Shown one piece after another: positions 30,711 to 39,348 of a DNA stretch of 64,000 nt; positions within the stretch are counted from its first letter, which is position 1; each line of letters begins with the position of its first letter. This stretch comes from Sphingomonas taxi (GTDB taxonomy: Bacteria > Pseudomonadota > Alphaproteobacteria > Sphingomonadales > Sphingomonadaceae), in contig NZ_CP009571.1 of assembly GCF_000764535.1 (NCBI RefSeq), forward strand, positions 1,302,001 through 1,366,000, in the 5' to 3' direction. The position numbers were made by a program, and so were the translations under genes. The notes under the pieces were generated by a model. It was not told the DNA's origin. It saw only the letters and a list, made by a program, of their open reading frames with translations, and did not search any database.

Positions 30711-30802
30711 GTACCCCGGCGAAGGCCGGGGCCCAGTTGGGAAGGCGGCGGTACGTCGTCGCCAACCTCCACCCAACTGGGCCCCGGCCTTCGCAGGGGG
30801 AT
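30711..30802. repeat. palindromic repeat pair, family B
   Basis: GTACCCCGGCGAAGGCCGGG with following GCCCAGTTGGG (30711-30741) recurs inverted at 30772-30802 (CCCAACTGGGCCCCGGCCTT...) with a few mismatches at the outer end. It is about 20 bases after the family A unit. Confidence 0.85.
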
Positions 30803-30950
30803 AGCCTTGACGGGTATCGGGCCGACTTTCGCCAAAGCCTCGACCGAGCCCGGGGTCCACCGGGACGCGGGAGCACGGTAGAGGCTCATGCCATTCGTCC
30901 CGCCACAGGGCGGACTCCGGACCATGGCTAGACCTCTACTAAAGCCACCC

Positions 30951-31041
30951 AGTGCTCCTGCGAAAGCAGGAGCCCAGGAGTTTCGAACGCCATAAGACGT
31001 TACTTTACTTGGCTCTGGGCTCCTGCTTTCGCAGGAGCACT
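30951..31041. repeat. palindromic repeat pair, family C (perfect arms)
   Basis: Arms of 27 bases (30951-30977 and 31015-31041) are perfect inverted copies, each containing CTCCTGC-GAAA-GCAGGAG. Between 30803 and 30950 there is a degenerate family A-like stretch (GAGCCCGGGGTCCACCGGGA). Confidence 0.9.
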
Positions 31042-31112
31042 ACGCTGACCTACCGGTAGTCCGGACTTTCGCAGAGGCCTCGAACACGTCCGGGTGACAG
31101 GCATAAGCGAGC

Positions 31113-31958
31113 CTACGCCGGAAAATCCGCCCCCAGCGCCTGCTCGCGCAGGCCCTCGATCTCCGCGAGCCGCTCCTTGAGCTTGGCGGTCACCGCCTCG
31201 AAGCCGAACTTGCCGAGCACCAGATGGCGCGGCGGCGTGTCCGCCTCAGCGGCGGCGATGATCGCCTCGCCCGCACGCACCGGGTCGCCGGCCTGTTCGC
31301 CGCTGATCTGCTTGGTCGATTCCATCCGCTTGCCCGCGGTCTCGGCATAATCCGCGATCCGCACCGGCGTCTGCTGCAGCGACCGGCCCGCCCAATCGGT
31401 GCGGAACGGTCCCGGCTCGACGCAGGTCACCGCGATGCCGAGCGGCCCGACCTCGGCGGCGAGACTGTCCGACCAGCCCTCCACGGCATGTTTGGACGCC
31501 GCATAATAGCCCGATCCCGGAAATCCGATCAGCCCGGCGACCGAGGTGAAGTTGATGACGTGACCGGCCCGCTGCGCGCGCATGCCGGGCAGCACCGCGC
31601 GGGTCAGCGCGAACAGGCCGAAGACGTTGGTGTCGAACTGGGCACGGATCGCCGCCTCCTCGCCTTCCTCGACGCTCGCCTGATAGCCGTAACCGGCATT
31701 GTTCACGAGCACGTCGATACGCCCGAACTGCTCCTGCGCCGCCGCGACCGCCGCACGCACCTGCCCGGCGTCGTTGACGTCGAGCGCGAGCGCCAGCGCG
31801 CGATCCTCGGCGCCCTCAACCAGATCGGCGACCCGCGCCGCATCGCGCGCGGTAACGACGACCCGCCAGCCACGATCGAGGACGAGACGCGCGAGATCGC
31901 GGCCGAAGCCGGTGGAACAGCCGGTGATGAACCAGACGGGGGAGGATGGCAGCGTCAT
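31113..31958 (-). CDS. short-chain dehydrogenase/reductase (281 aa)
   Basis: Classical SDR: cofactor motif TGCSTGFGRDLA at residues 12-23, NNAGYGYQ, and catalytic Ser139, Tyr152 and Lys156 (YYAASKHAVEG). The TGCSTGFG variant and length match the oxidoreductase group often paired with NADP(H). The Arg in TARDAARV after strand 2 also favours NADP(H). The substrate is unknown. ATG 31958 is used because upstream residues are non-conserved and run into the PilZ gene end. It is the last of three minus-strand genes placed between rplA and rplJ. Confidence 0.9.
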   Translation of the reverse strand: MTLPSSPVWFITGCSTGFGRDLARLVLDRGWRVVVTARDAARVADLVEGAEDRALALALDVNDAGQVRAAVAAAQEQFGRIDVLVNNAGYGYQASVEEGEEAAIRAQFDTNVFGLFALTRAVLPGMRAQRAGHVINFTSVAGLIGFPGSGYYAASKHAVEGWSDSLAAEVGPLGIAVTCVEPGPFRTDWAGRSLQQTPVRIADYAETAGKRMESTKQISGEQAGDPVRAGEAIIAAAEADTPPRHLVLGKFGFEAVTAKLKERLAEIEGLREQALGADFPA

Positions 31959-32034
31959 GATCGGAAAGCCTTGGAGCAAGGGAAAGGATCGAACATCGGC
32001 AATGCCGCAGCCCGGTCCCGGTTCCTCGCCGCGA

Positions 32035-32556
32035 TCAGTTTCCGGCGGCGCTTCCCGTCGCATCGGCCCCGCCCGCCAGCGCCGCGCCCACTGCTGCGAA
32101 TGGCCGCGACAGCACCGACCCGACCTCCTGCGCCGCGAACAGCGCCGCGGCACCGACCGCCGCGATCAGCACGACGAACTGGAATGCCGAGGCGAAGCGC
32201 CGGCTCTGCGCCTCGCGCTCGGCAGCCGGCACGCGGCGGACCGCGCGGCGGTCGTCGTCGCCCGCATCGCTCCGCTGCGGCTTGTGCGCCGGCGGCTGGG
32301 CGGTGACGATACCCTGGATATCGATCGGGTCCTGCGTCCGCACCCCGAAGAAGGCGCCCTTCTGCCAGACCACGCGGCCGACGACGATATGATGGATGCG
32401 GCGGATCTCGATCACCGTTCCCGGCCGGCAGACTGGGCTGGACGATGCGAGCAGGCCGCGTGACGACATGTTGTGGATGACCACGTCGGTCCAGTCGGCG
32501 CCGGCGCGCATCCGGGCGCGGACCATCACCTTCACCCGCGGTTCCCGCGTCTTCAT
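32035..32556 (-). CDS. PilZ-domain protein with C-terminal TM helix (173 aa)
   Basis: Residues 1-85 form a PilZ-like barrel: REPRVKVMVRARMRAG at the start supplies the arginine-rich c-di-GMP-binding end, then VVIHNMSSRGLLASSS matches the (D/N)xSxxG second motif (NMSSRG). A charged linker and one TM helix (FQFVVLIAAVGAAALFA, about residues 122-138) follow. The likely role is a membrane-bound c-di-GMP receptor. ATG 32556 is preferred to 32658 since the PilZ motif then starts the protein. A diguanylate cyclase lies 20 kb away. Confidence 0.82.
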   Translation of the reverse strand: MKTREPRVKVMVRARMRAGADWTDVVIHNMSSRGLLASSSPVCRPGTVIEIRRIHHIVVGRVVWQKGAFFGVRTQDPIDIQGIVTAQPPAHKPQRSDAGDDDRRAVRRVPAAEREAQSRRFASAFQFVVLIAAVGAAALFAAQEVGSVLSRPFAAVGAALAGGADATGSAAGN

Positions 32557-32697
32557 CGCTGGGACCGATGAATCGGAAAGGAGGCGGACGCGGGCATGAG
32601 CGTCGTTATGCCCCCGAAACCTTAAACGTCCGTAATCGACAAATCCGTTTTCGACCAAGACGGTGCCGCGCCCGACCGGGGCGCGGCACCCGACGGA

Positions 32698-35190
32698 TCA
32701 CAGGCCGATGATGCCGCCGTCGCTCTTGGTGATGACGATCGTCGCCGAGCGCGGCCGGCCGCTGCCGGTGCCGCTCGCCTGGCTCTGCGGCCAGTTGCTG
32801 GTGAGGTTCGACGGGCCGCCGCCCTCGCCGGGATGCTGGATGTTGACGAAGATCGAACGGCCGTCGGGCGTCGAATCGATGCCGGTGATCTCGCATTCCT
32901 TCGGCCCGATCAGGAAGCGCTTGAGCGCGGTCCCCGGCGCCTTGCCGATCCGGGTGGTCTGCGACTCGGTCTGGCCGCCGAGGCTGTTGGTGAAGGTGCG
33001 CGTGCCGCCGTCGCCGACCGTCCCCGGGATCGCGGCGAGCAGCATGCAATTGGTCACGTCGGTATAGGCGCCGTCGTCGGTCTCGATCCACAGCAGCGGC
33101 GTGCCCTGCCCCGCGACGTTGCTCGGCCGCGCGAACCACAGGCCGTCCGGCGAGGAGAAATCGTTGGTGGCATCGAGGTTGGACAGGTTGATGTTCGCCG
33201 GGTTGAGATCGCTGCCCGCGCCGAAGGCATAGATGTCCCAGGCGAAGGTCAGCGCCTCGCTGCTGTCGCCGGTCTCGCGCAGGCGGATGACATGGCCGTT
33301 GGGATTGCCGTTGCTCGCCCCTCCTGTGGTCTTGGGGTCGCTATAGGCGCGCGGGTTGGCGGCATCGGTGGTGGCGACGGTGCGGGACGAATTGTTGGTC
33401 AGCGTCAGATACATCTCGCCGGTCACCGGATTGACCGCGGTCCATTCCGGCCGGTCCATCCTCGTCGCGCCGAGCGCGTCGCCGGCCAGCCGGGCGTGGG
33501 TCAGCACGTCAGCCTGATCGGCGAAGGCATAAGCGCTGTTGGCGCCGGTCAGCGGCCCCTGGCCGAACACCAGCGGCAACCACTGGCCGCTGCCGTCGGC
33601 GTTGAACTTGCCGACGTAGAGCGTGCCGGTGTCGAGATATTTGTCGCCGATCGCGAGCCGGTTGGTCGCGCTCGCATCCGCCGCCGACCAGGTCGCCGAC
33701 GAGACGAACTTGTAGACATATTCGTTCTGCGCATCGTCGCCCATGTAGAAGGCGGGGCGCACGCCGGCGATCGTCCGGCCGATCACGCAGCCTTCGTGGT
33801 TCATGCGGCCGAGCGCGGTGCGCTTGCGCGGCGTCGAGGCGGGATCGAACGGGTCGATCTCGACCACCCAGCCATATTGGTTGGGCTCGTTGCGGAAGTC
33901 GCCGGTGCCGTTGGCGGCCTTGGTCGCGTCGACCGTGGCGTTGAACTTGGCGATGCGGGTGTCGCCGGCCGCCGGCGCGGCGGCGGTCGCCCAATTGTAA
34001 TTGCCCGCCTTCAGCGCGTCGTTGCTGCCGGTGTTGAGCCCGTAGCGGCTGAACGCGACCACCGACCTAGCGCCAAGCGCGGCGGTGCGACGGGCGTTGT
34101 CGCCGGCCTCGCGGCGGAAATAGCCGGCCCAATTCTCTTCGTTGGTCAGATAGGTGTTCCACGGCAACGTGCCGTTGGCGCAATTGTTGATCGTACCGCG
34201 CGCCGCGACGCCGGTCGGCGAGTAAGCGGTGAACAGCAGCGCACTGCCCTTCACCGGGCCGGAGACGTCCATCGGCGTGAACGGGGTGATGCGGCGGTTG
34301 AGGCTGCTGCTGTTGACGTAGCTCCAGCCGCTGGTGCCGCGGTTGATCTCGATTACGCTGACGCCGTGCGCCTCGATCTCCTTGAGCACCTCGGCGGTCG
34401 GACGGACGCCGCCCGTGGTCGTCGGCCCGTTCGGATGCAGATAGCTTTGCGTGATATTCTCGTGATTGAGCACGAGCAGGCCGCGGCTGCTGTTGGTCGG
34501 ATCGGGTGCGGTGCCGGTCGCGGCGAGGCCGAAGAAGCTCATCCCGTCATGATGGTCGCCGGCGCGTGCCGAGAAGGTCGTGTCGCTGCCGTCGTTGGCA
34601 TAGGCACCGACGCTGCCGTTGATCGGATCGCCCAGCCGGTAGAGCACGGTGACCTGATAGCCCGACGGCACCGCGACGACGTCGGCGAGGCTCTTCGGCA
34701 CCGCGGTGAAGTCGAGCGTCGCGGGCGCGACGGTGACGGTCGTGTCGGCGATCGAGCGGATGCCGTCGGTCGAGGTGCTGGTGAACTGGAAGGCGAGCGG
34801 CGTCGCCGCGGTCACTGCCGGTGCGGTGAAGCTGGCGGTCCCGCTCGTCGCGTTGGTAAGGCTGACGATCGGACCGCTTGTCTGCGTCCATGCGGTCGAG
34901 GCGGACTTGCCGCTGGTCACCGTGCCGGTGAGCGTAACGGTCTTGCCGGCCGAGGTGGTGATCGCGCCGCCGGCGGTGACCGTGGTCGCGCGGCGCTCGT
35001 CGTCCTGATCGCAGCCGGCGAGCATGCCGGCGCCGAACACCGCCGCGGTCATCGCCGAGATGCCGCCGCGCAACGTCTGGCGGCGCGAATAGCGGCTGGC
35101 GATCAGCTCGCCGATATGCGGATTGGCGCTGACGTTGGTGTCGATGTCGCCATCGTCATAGCCGATAGTGGACAGGCTCTGGATCGTCAT
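32698..35190 (-). CDS. PhoX-family alkaline phosphatase (DUF839), Tat-exported
   Basis: The 830-aa protein has an N-terminal SRYSRRQTLRGGISAMTAAV twin-arginine signal followed by a lipobox-like LAGC. A short Ig-like domain comes next (about residues 70-155), then the PhoX propeller: HHDGMSFFGL, LVLNHENITQSYL, TNEENWAGYF, MNHEGCVI, and a C-terminal SPDGLWFARPS and GPKECEITGIDSTPDG block. PhoX enzymes use Ca2+ and Fe3+ to release phosphate from organic esters outside the inner membrane. Four PhoB-type repeats lie 81-120 bases upstream. The Ig-like insert before the catalytic domain is unusual. Confidence 0.9.
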   Translation of the reverse strand: MTIQSLSTIGYDDGDIDTNVSANPHIGELIASRYSRRQTLRGGISAMTAAVFGAGMLAGCDQDDERRATTVTAGGAITTSAGKTVTLTGTVTSGKSASTAWTQTSGPIVSLTNATSGTASFTAPAVTAATPLAFQFTSTSTDGIRSIADTTVTVAPATLDFTAVPKSLADVVAVPSGYQVTVLYRLGDPINGSVGAYANDGSDTTFSARAGDHHDGMSFFGLAATGTAPDPTNSSRGLLVLNHENITQSYLHPNGPTTTGGVRPTAEVLKEIEAHGVSVIEINRGTSGWSYVNSSSLNRRITPFTPMDVSGPVKGSALLFTAYSPTGVAARGTINNCANGTLPWNTYLTNEENWAGYFRREAGDNARRTAALGARSVVAFSRYGLNTGSNDALKAGNYNWATAAAPAAGDTRIAKFNATVDATKAANGTGDFRNEPNQYGWVVEIDPFDPASTPRKRTALGRMNHEGCVIGRTIAGVRPAFYMGDDAQNEYVYKFVSSATWSAADASATNRLAIGDKYLDTGTLYVGKFNADGSGQWLPLVFGQGPLTGANSAYAFADQADVLTHARLAGDALGATRMDRPEWTAVNPVTGEMYLTLTNNSSRTVATTDAANPRAYSDPKTTGGASNGNPNGHVIRLRETGDSSEALTFAWDIYAFGAGSDLNPANINLSNLDATNDFSSPDGLWFARPSNVAGQGTPLLWIETDDGAYTDVTNCMLLAAIPGTVGDGGTRTFTNSLGGQTESQTTRIGKAPGTALKRFLIGPKECEITGIDSTPDGRSIFVNIQHPGEGGGPSNLTSNWPQSQASGTGSGRPRSATIVITKSDGGIIGL

Positions 35191-35270
35191 GATGGTTCCC
35201 CCGCTGCGCGGCAAACTGCCGCTATGCCGCTGTCTTTGGCCGCGAAAAGCGGCAGCGGGGTTGCAGCGGG

Positions 35271-35310
35271 GTGACGGTAAGATGAAGTTCAGATGACGCG
35301 AAGATGACAA
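35271..35310 (-). promoter_or_regulatory. PhoB-type operator (four direct repeats) of the phoX gene
   Basis: On the minus strand TTGTCAT, GCGTCAT, ACTTCAT and CCGTCAC start at exactly 11-base intervals (35304, 35293, 35282 and 35271 on the plus-strand lower ends). PhoB binds tandem 11-bp units of consensus CTGTCAT plus four A/T-rich bases, so these give two overlapping dimer sites. It stands 81-120 bases before the phoX ATG on the correct strand. No clear -10 element was identified. Confidence 0.75.
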
Positions 35311-35317
35311 CCCTAAA

Positions 35318-35444
35318 TCCTCCCCCGCCAGGGGGAGGTGGCGCCGCGAAGCGGTGACGGAGGGGGAGGACACGGAACAGACGTGTCGCTTACCTCCCCC
35401 TCCGTCATGCCTGCGGCATGCCACCTCCCCCTGGCGGGGGAGGA
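35318..35444. repeat. palindromic repeat pair, family D, with T tract
   Basis: Perfect 25-base inverted arms: TCCTCCCCCGCCAGGGGGAG.. at 35318-35342 and its complement at 35420-35444, each a hairpin on its own. Inside is CCTCCCCCTCCGTCA/TGACGGAGGGGGAGG plus GGCATGC-type palindrome (GCCTGCGGC). A T run follows at 35446-35450, so it could stop transcription toward rplJ. Confidence 0.85.
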
Positions 35445-35503
35445 ATTTTTGCCTAACTTCCGCAAATCGAACCACCGGCGGGTGGAGCGATGCCGGACGA
35501 GCC

Positions 35504-35531
35504 TTGACTCCGCCCCGCATTCCACTAGAAG
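35504..35531 (+). promoter_or_regulatory. candidate sigma70 promoter of rplJL
   Basis: TTGACT, 16 bases, TAGAAG. It lies about 250 bases before the rplJ start, giving a leader of the length expected for an L10 leader RNA. The -10 match is moderate. Confidence 0.45.
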
Positions 35532-35589
35532 CACGCGCTTGCCGGTGGGCTAGCCCGTCGCGCATCCGTCCAAGACAGCAGGTGCCGTG

Positions 35590-35780
35590 GATTTGCCGCG
35601 GCTTAATGTCCTGCCGAGACGGGGACAGGAATTCGACGATCGGTCCGCCTCGCAGCGCGCCGGTCTGCCGCCCTTCACGGGTGCCTTCCCCATCGATGGA
35701 CAACCCCGGCGGGGTTTTCCCCTCCGGTTTGTAACCGGGAGGGTCGCTTCGTGCGGCACTCTCAAAACGTGGAGAATGGC
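35590..35780 (+). ncRNA. probable L10 leader (autoregulatory 5' UTR of rplJL)
   Basis: The 190 bases before rplJ hold several nested hairpins, including CCCTCCGGTT/AACCGGGAGGG (35720-35743) and CCCCGGC-GGGG at 35704, and no ORF of substance. In many bacteria L10(L12)4 binds such a leader to repress translation of rplJL. I infer the class from position and structure only; the kink-turn core was not confirmed. Confidence 0.5.
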
Positions 35781-36296
35781 ATGGATCGTGCTCAAAAGGC
35801 CGCGGCCGTTGCCGAGTTGAATCGCACCTTTTCCGAAGTCGGCGTGGTAGTCGTTACCCGCAACAACGGAATGACGGTTGCCCAGTCCACCCGACTGCGC
35901 AACGCGATGCGTGATGCCGGCGCGACCTACAAGGTCTCGAAGAACAAGCTTGCCAAGATCGCACTCGATGGCACCGATTACGGCTCTGTGGGCGACCTGC
36001 TCACCGGTCCGGTCGGCCTCGCCACCTCGATCGACCCCGTCGCCGCAGCCAAGGTTGCGGTCGAATTCGCGAAGACGAACGACAAGTTCGAAATCGTCGG
36101 CGGTGCGATGGGTGCGACCTCTCTCGACGTTGCCGGCGTGCAAGCGCTCGCCACCCTGCCCTCGCTGGATGAACTCCGGGCGAAGATCGTCGGCCTCATC
36201 GTTGCCCCGGCAACGAAGCTCGCGACTATCACCCAGGCTCCCGCGGCGCAGATCGCGCGCGTGCTGTCGGCCTACGCCGAGAAGGAAGCCGCCTGA
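35781..36296 (+). CDS. rplJ: 50S ribosomal protein L10
   Basis: The 171-aa protein is the base of the L12 stalk. The N-terminal [13 protein letters not shown] and conserved [20 protein letters not shown] and [11 protein letters not shown] are typical, with the C-terminal helix ([15 protein letters not shown]) that binds L12 dimers. GGAG lies eight bases before ATG 35781. It is followed by rplL after 76 bases with a small GGGGCCG-TCGGCCCC hairpin. Confidence 0.98.
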   Translation: MDRAQKAAAVAELNRTFSEVGVVVVTRNNGMTVAQSTRLRNAMRDAGATYKVSKNKLAKIALDGTDYGSVGDLLTGPVGLATSIDPVAAAKVAVEFAKTNDKFEIVGGAMGATSLDVAGVQALATLPSLDELRAKIVGLIVAPATKLATITQAPAAQIARVLSAYAEKEAA

Positions 36297-36372
36297 ATTT
36301 CAGGCGCTTGCTGACAAGCGAATTTTCAACTGACACTTGGGGCCGTCGGCCCCGACATATGAAGGAAGTATC

Positions 36373-36750
36373 ATGGCAGACCTGAACGCGCTGGTTGACC
36401 AGCTGAGCGAACTGACCGTCCTCGAGGCCGCCGAGCTCTCGAAGCTGCTCGAAGAGAAGTGGGGCGTTTCGGCCGCCGCTGCGGTTGCGGCGCCTGCCGC
36501 CGGCGGCGCCGGTGCAGCGGCTCCTGCCGCCGAAGAGAAGACCGAGTTCGACGTGATCCTCACCGGCGACGGTGGCAAGAAGATCAACGTCATCAAGGAA
36601 GTCCGCGCCATCACCGGTCTCGGCCTGACCGAAGCCAAGGCGCTCGTCGAAGGCGCGCCGAAGGCCGTCAAGGAAGGCGTGAGCAAGGACGAGGCCGAGA
36701 AGGTCAAGAAGCAGCTCGAAGACGCCGGCGCGACCGTCGAGCTCAAGTAA
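36373..36750 (+). CDS. rplL: 50S ribosomal protein L7/L12
   Basis: The 125-aa protein has the N-terminal dimerisation domain ([20 protein letters not shown]), an Ala/Gly hinge and the C-terminal factor-binding domain with [10 protein letters not shown] and [19 protein letters not shown] 36373 is preceded by GAAGGAAG. Unlike the usual arrangement rpoB does not follow; a terminator and two minus-strand genes intervene. Confidence 0.98.
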   Translation: MADLNALVDQLSELTVLEAAELSKLLEEKWGVSAAAAVAAPAAGGAGAAAPAAEEKTEFDVILTGDGGKKINVIKEVRAITGLGLTEAKALVEGAPKAVKEGVSKDEAEKVKKQLEDAGATVELK

Positions 36751-36829
36751 GCCGCAGCGGAGGGTCGGCCAGCACGCTGGGCGCCCCTCCGCAAGGCCCG
36801 GCCGGTCTCCGGTCGGCCAGCGACAGGAC

Positions 36830-36862
36830 AAGGGCGGCCCCCGCAAGGAGGCCGCCCTTTTT
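36830..36862 (+). terminator. rho-independent terminator of rplJL
   Basis: AAGGGCGGCC pairs with GGCCGCCCTT around a ten-base loop, followed by TTT. It sits 80 bases past rplL and separates it from rpoB, which is 2.6 kb on. Confidence 0.9.
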
Positions 36863-36882
36863 CGTATCCGCGTCCGTTGCGG

Positions 36883-37863
36883 TCAGCCGCGTCGGCGCGC
36901 CCGCCACGCGCCCGTACCGATCCCGTGCACCGCCCCCTCGCCGGCATGCGCCGCGTCGATCGCCGCGTTGAGCTTCATCAGATCGGCCTGCGCCGACAAC
37001 GACTTGATCGTGCCAACGACGCCGGCGAGCTGCGTCATCATCTCCTGCACCGCCGCGGTCTTGGCCTCGAGCGCCGACTGGAAGCGCTGCTGCTCGTCGA
37101 GGCGCTCGGCGACGGCGCGGTCGAGCCGAACCTGCCGCGAGACGTCGCTGGCGATCGCAACGATGCGCAACGGCCGCCCCGTCGCGTCGGACACCGGCGT
37201 ATAGCTCGCCTGCAGCCAGCATTCCTCGCCGTCGCGGGCGCGCCAGCAATGGACGCCGCTGTCGATCTCGCCGCCGGCCATCCGCGCCCAGAAGGCGGCA
37301 TAGCCGGTCGACGCCACATAGCCGGGGTCGCAGAAGCTGCGATGGTGCCGCCCGACGACATCCTCCAGCCGATAGCCGGTCAGCGCGAGGAACCGCTCGT
37401 TCGCATGCAGCACCACGCCGTCGGGCGCGAACTCGACCACCGCCTGGCTGCGGTCGAGCGCCGCGAGCCGCGCGCTGCGCTCGGCATCGCTGCGCCGGCG
37501 ATCGGTGACGTCGGTGGCGACCTTGACGAAACCGCAGACCGCGCCGTCGTCGTCGGTCAGCGGATCGTAAGCGGCATGCAGGCGGACCTCGCGGCCGTCC
37601 TTGGCGATGCGCGTGCATTCGCCCGACACCGCGCGACCGCGTTCCAGATCATGCCACAGCCGCCGATAGCCCGGCGACGCCAGTTCCTGCGCCGAGCAGA
37701 ACACGCGGTGATGCAAACCCTGCATCTCCGCCAGGCCATAGCCCATCGTCGTGCAGAACCGCTCGCTCGCCCAGATGACGTGACCGACATGGTCGAACTG
37801 GACGACGTTGGTCGCACGGCACACCGCTGCCCAGATCTCGGCACCATGACGTTCGGCAGCCAT
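36883..37863 (-). CDS. tandem-PAS sensor protein with shortened chemoreceptor-like tip
   Basis: The 326-aa protein has two PAS domains (residues about 12-125 and 135-250; HRVFCSAQELASPGYRRLW in the first and HHRSFCDPGYVASTGYAAFW in the second are matching sensory-box motifs). The C-terminal helix ends MKLNAAIDAAHAGEGAVHG, which matches the entry side of the MCP signalling hairpin (..LALNAAIEAARAGE..), but the return strand is missing. There is no TM segment, so it is cytosolic. AGGAG precedes the ATG. The role could be an Aer-like sensor or a truncated receptor; without the full tip, coupling to CheA is doubtful. Confidence 0.82.
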   Translation of the reverse strand: MAAERHGAEIWAAVCRATNVVQFDHVGHVIWASERFCTTMGYGLAEMQGLHHRVFCSAQELASPGYRRLWHDLERGRAVSGECTRIAKDGREVRLHAAYDPLTDDDGAVCGFVKVATDVTDRRRSDAERSARLAALDRSQAVVEFAPDGVVLHANERFLALTGYRLEDVVGRHHRSFCDPGYVASTGYAAFWARMAGGEIDSGVHCWRARDGEECWLQASYTPVSDATGRPLRIVAIASDVSRQVRLDRAVAERLDEQQRFQSALEAKTAAVQEMMTQLAGVVGTIKSLSAQADLMKLNAAIDAAHAGEGAVHGIGTGAWRARRRG

Positions 37864-37946
37864 ATATTCTCCTGGCCCGTAATCGGACCAAAGTGGACAC
37901 GCCGTCAGCCGTTACCCGCTCCCGACCATTATGCAACCCGCGCGAA

Positions 37947-39098
37947 TCATCGTTCCACCGCAACCGCATAGGGACGAACGCCGAGCGCGTCGTACATCCG
38001 GGCGGGCTGATCGAACCAGAACGGGACCAGTTTGGCGGAATCGACGCGCTCGACGCCGACCGCGAAGGCCGCCGCGCTCTGCCCCTCGCTGCCGCCCGCA
38101 TCGTAGAGCAAATTGACCGCCACGACCGGCACGAACATCGCCCGCCCCCCGGCTTCCAGCGGCCGGATCTCGGTGCGCGGCAGCGCGGCGACGATCCGCA
38201 CCCGCCGCATCTCACCCGGCGCGAGCACGAACGGCGGCACCGCGGTACGGCCGACCGGCGCCGCGAATACCGCCGCCACGTCGCCCTCCTGCCCCGGACC
38301 GGCACCGGTCAGCGCGACGCCGACGCGGACCGCCGTCGCGGGCACGGTGCCGATGTTGCGCACCTCCAGCTCCGCTTCGACGGTGGCGCTGAGCAGGTTG
38401 AGCCCGGCGCGGCGCGGGTGCAGCGCCAGCGTCAGCCGTGCGCGGTCGACCGGCGGCTCGGGCGCGAGCATCGCCGGTTGCGGCGCTGCCGGTGCCGGTG
38501 CCGGCACAGGTGCCGGGGGGCGCGGGCGAGGCGTCGGCTCGGCGACCGCGACCTCCGCAGGCCGCTCGCTCGCCCGGCGCCGCAACAGCCACCAGCCGGC
38601 TGCGGCGACGATCGCCAGCAGCGCCGCCCCGCCCAGCCACCAGCCCGTGGCGGACTCCGACGAAGGCGTCGCCGCATCGACCGCGGCGGCCGATGGCGTC
38701 ACGACCGGAACCGGAGTCGGCGCGCTCGTCGCGATCGGTGACGGCTCGGCCGCCGGCGTCGGCGCTGCCGTCACCGGCGTCGCGGTAGGCGCCGGCGTCG
38801 GCGTCGGCGTCGGCGTGGCGCGAGGCGTCGGCGTGGCGGTCGGGCGCGGCGTGGGACGCGCGGCGAGGGTTGCAGTCGCCCGCGGCGTCGGCGTCACCAC
38901 CGGCGCCGGGCTCGGCTGCGGCGCTGGCGTCGGCTGCGGGATCGGGGTTTGCTGCGACGGCGTCAGGCTGAAATTGTCCAGCCCCGGAATGGTCTGCGGC
39001 GCGGTCGTGTTCGACGTCTGCGCCACGCCGGGAGCCGCAGCCGCGCCCGCCACCAAAAGGGCGACCGCGCTGAGCCGCGCGCCCCGCTTCATGTTCAT
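37947..39098 (-). CDS. exported Pro/Thr-rich single-TM protein with C-terminal beta domain (383 aa)
   Basis: Signal peptide (about residues 5-26, AVALLVAGAAAAPGVAQ), then about 80 residues of near-repeats of Pro-Thr-Pro (PTPRPTATPTPRATPTPTP), one TM helix (WWLGGAALLAIVAAAGWWLL), a Pro-rich cytoplasmic linker, and a C-terminal immunoglobulin-like domain (LEVRNIGTVPATAVRVGVAL; FVLAPGEMRRVRI). The layout (exposed stalk, TM, folded domain) is known from sphingomonad proteins of unknown function. It is divergent from rpoB. ATG 39098 is chosen; a much longer minus-strand frame reaching 43292 is only the antisense of rpoB. Confidence 0.75.
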   Translation of the reverse strand: MNMKRGARLSAVALLVAGAAAAPGVAQTSNTTAPQTIPGLDNFSLTPSQQTPIPQPTPAPQPSPAPVVTPTPRATATLAARPTPRPTATPTPRATPTPTPTPAPTATPVTAAPTPAAEPSPIATSAPTPVPVVTPSAAAVDAATPSSESATGWWLGGAALLAIVAAAGWWLLRRRASERPAEVAVAEPTPRPRPPAPVPAPAPAAPQPAMLAPEPPVDRARLTLALHPRRAGLNLLSATVEAELEVRNIGTVPATAVRVGVALTGAGPGQEGDVAAVFAAPVGRTAVPPFVLAPGEMRRVRIVAALPRTEIRPLEAGGRAMFVPVVAVNLLYDAGGSEGQSAAAFAVGVERVDSAKLVPFWFDQPARMYDALGVRPYAVAVER

Positions 39099-39233
39099 GT
39101 ACCCTGATCTCACCCAAAACGCTTGCGCGCTCCTTAGTGAACGGTTCACGACCGCCACCCTCGCTGCGACGAACCGCCCCGGTACGACGACGGGGCGAAG
39201 CCATGCGATGCCCGAAGGTTGGTTACACCCCCT

Positions 39234-39262
39234 TTGACAGCGCCCACCCCTGCGCCTATATC
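39234..39262 (+). promoter_or_regulatory. sigma70-like promoter of rpoB
   Basis: A consensus TTGACA at 39234-39239, 17 bases, then TATATC at 39257-39262. It gives a leader of about 205 bases before rpoB, so rpoBC has its own strong promoter and does not depend on rplJL. Confidence 0.75.
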
Positions 39263-39348
39263 CGCGTCTCACCACAGCTTTCGGGACATGATGCGCCGTC
39301 GCGCAGTGCATCGTACGGATAGAGGGTTCTGGTTCATAGACGCCGAAG

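Noticed and set aside
30452..31112. Regular repeats that might suggest a CRISPR array
   Set aside because: The repeats are inverted palindromic pairs of three different families, not direct repeats with equal spacers, and no cas gene is present.
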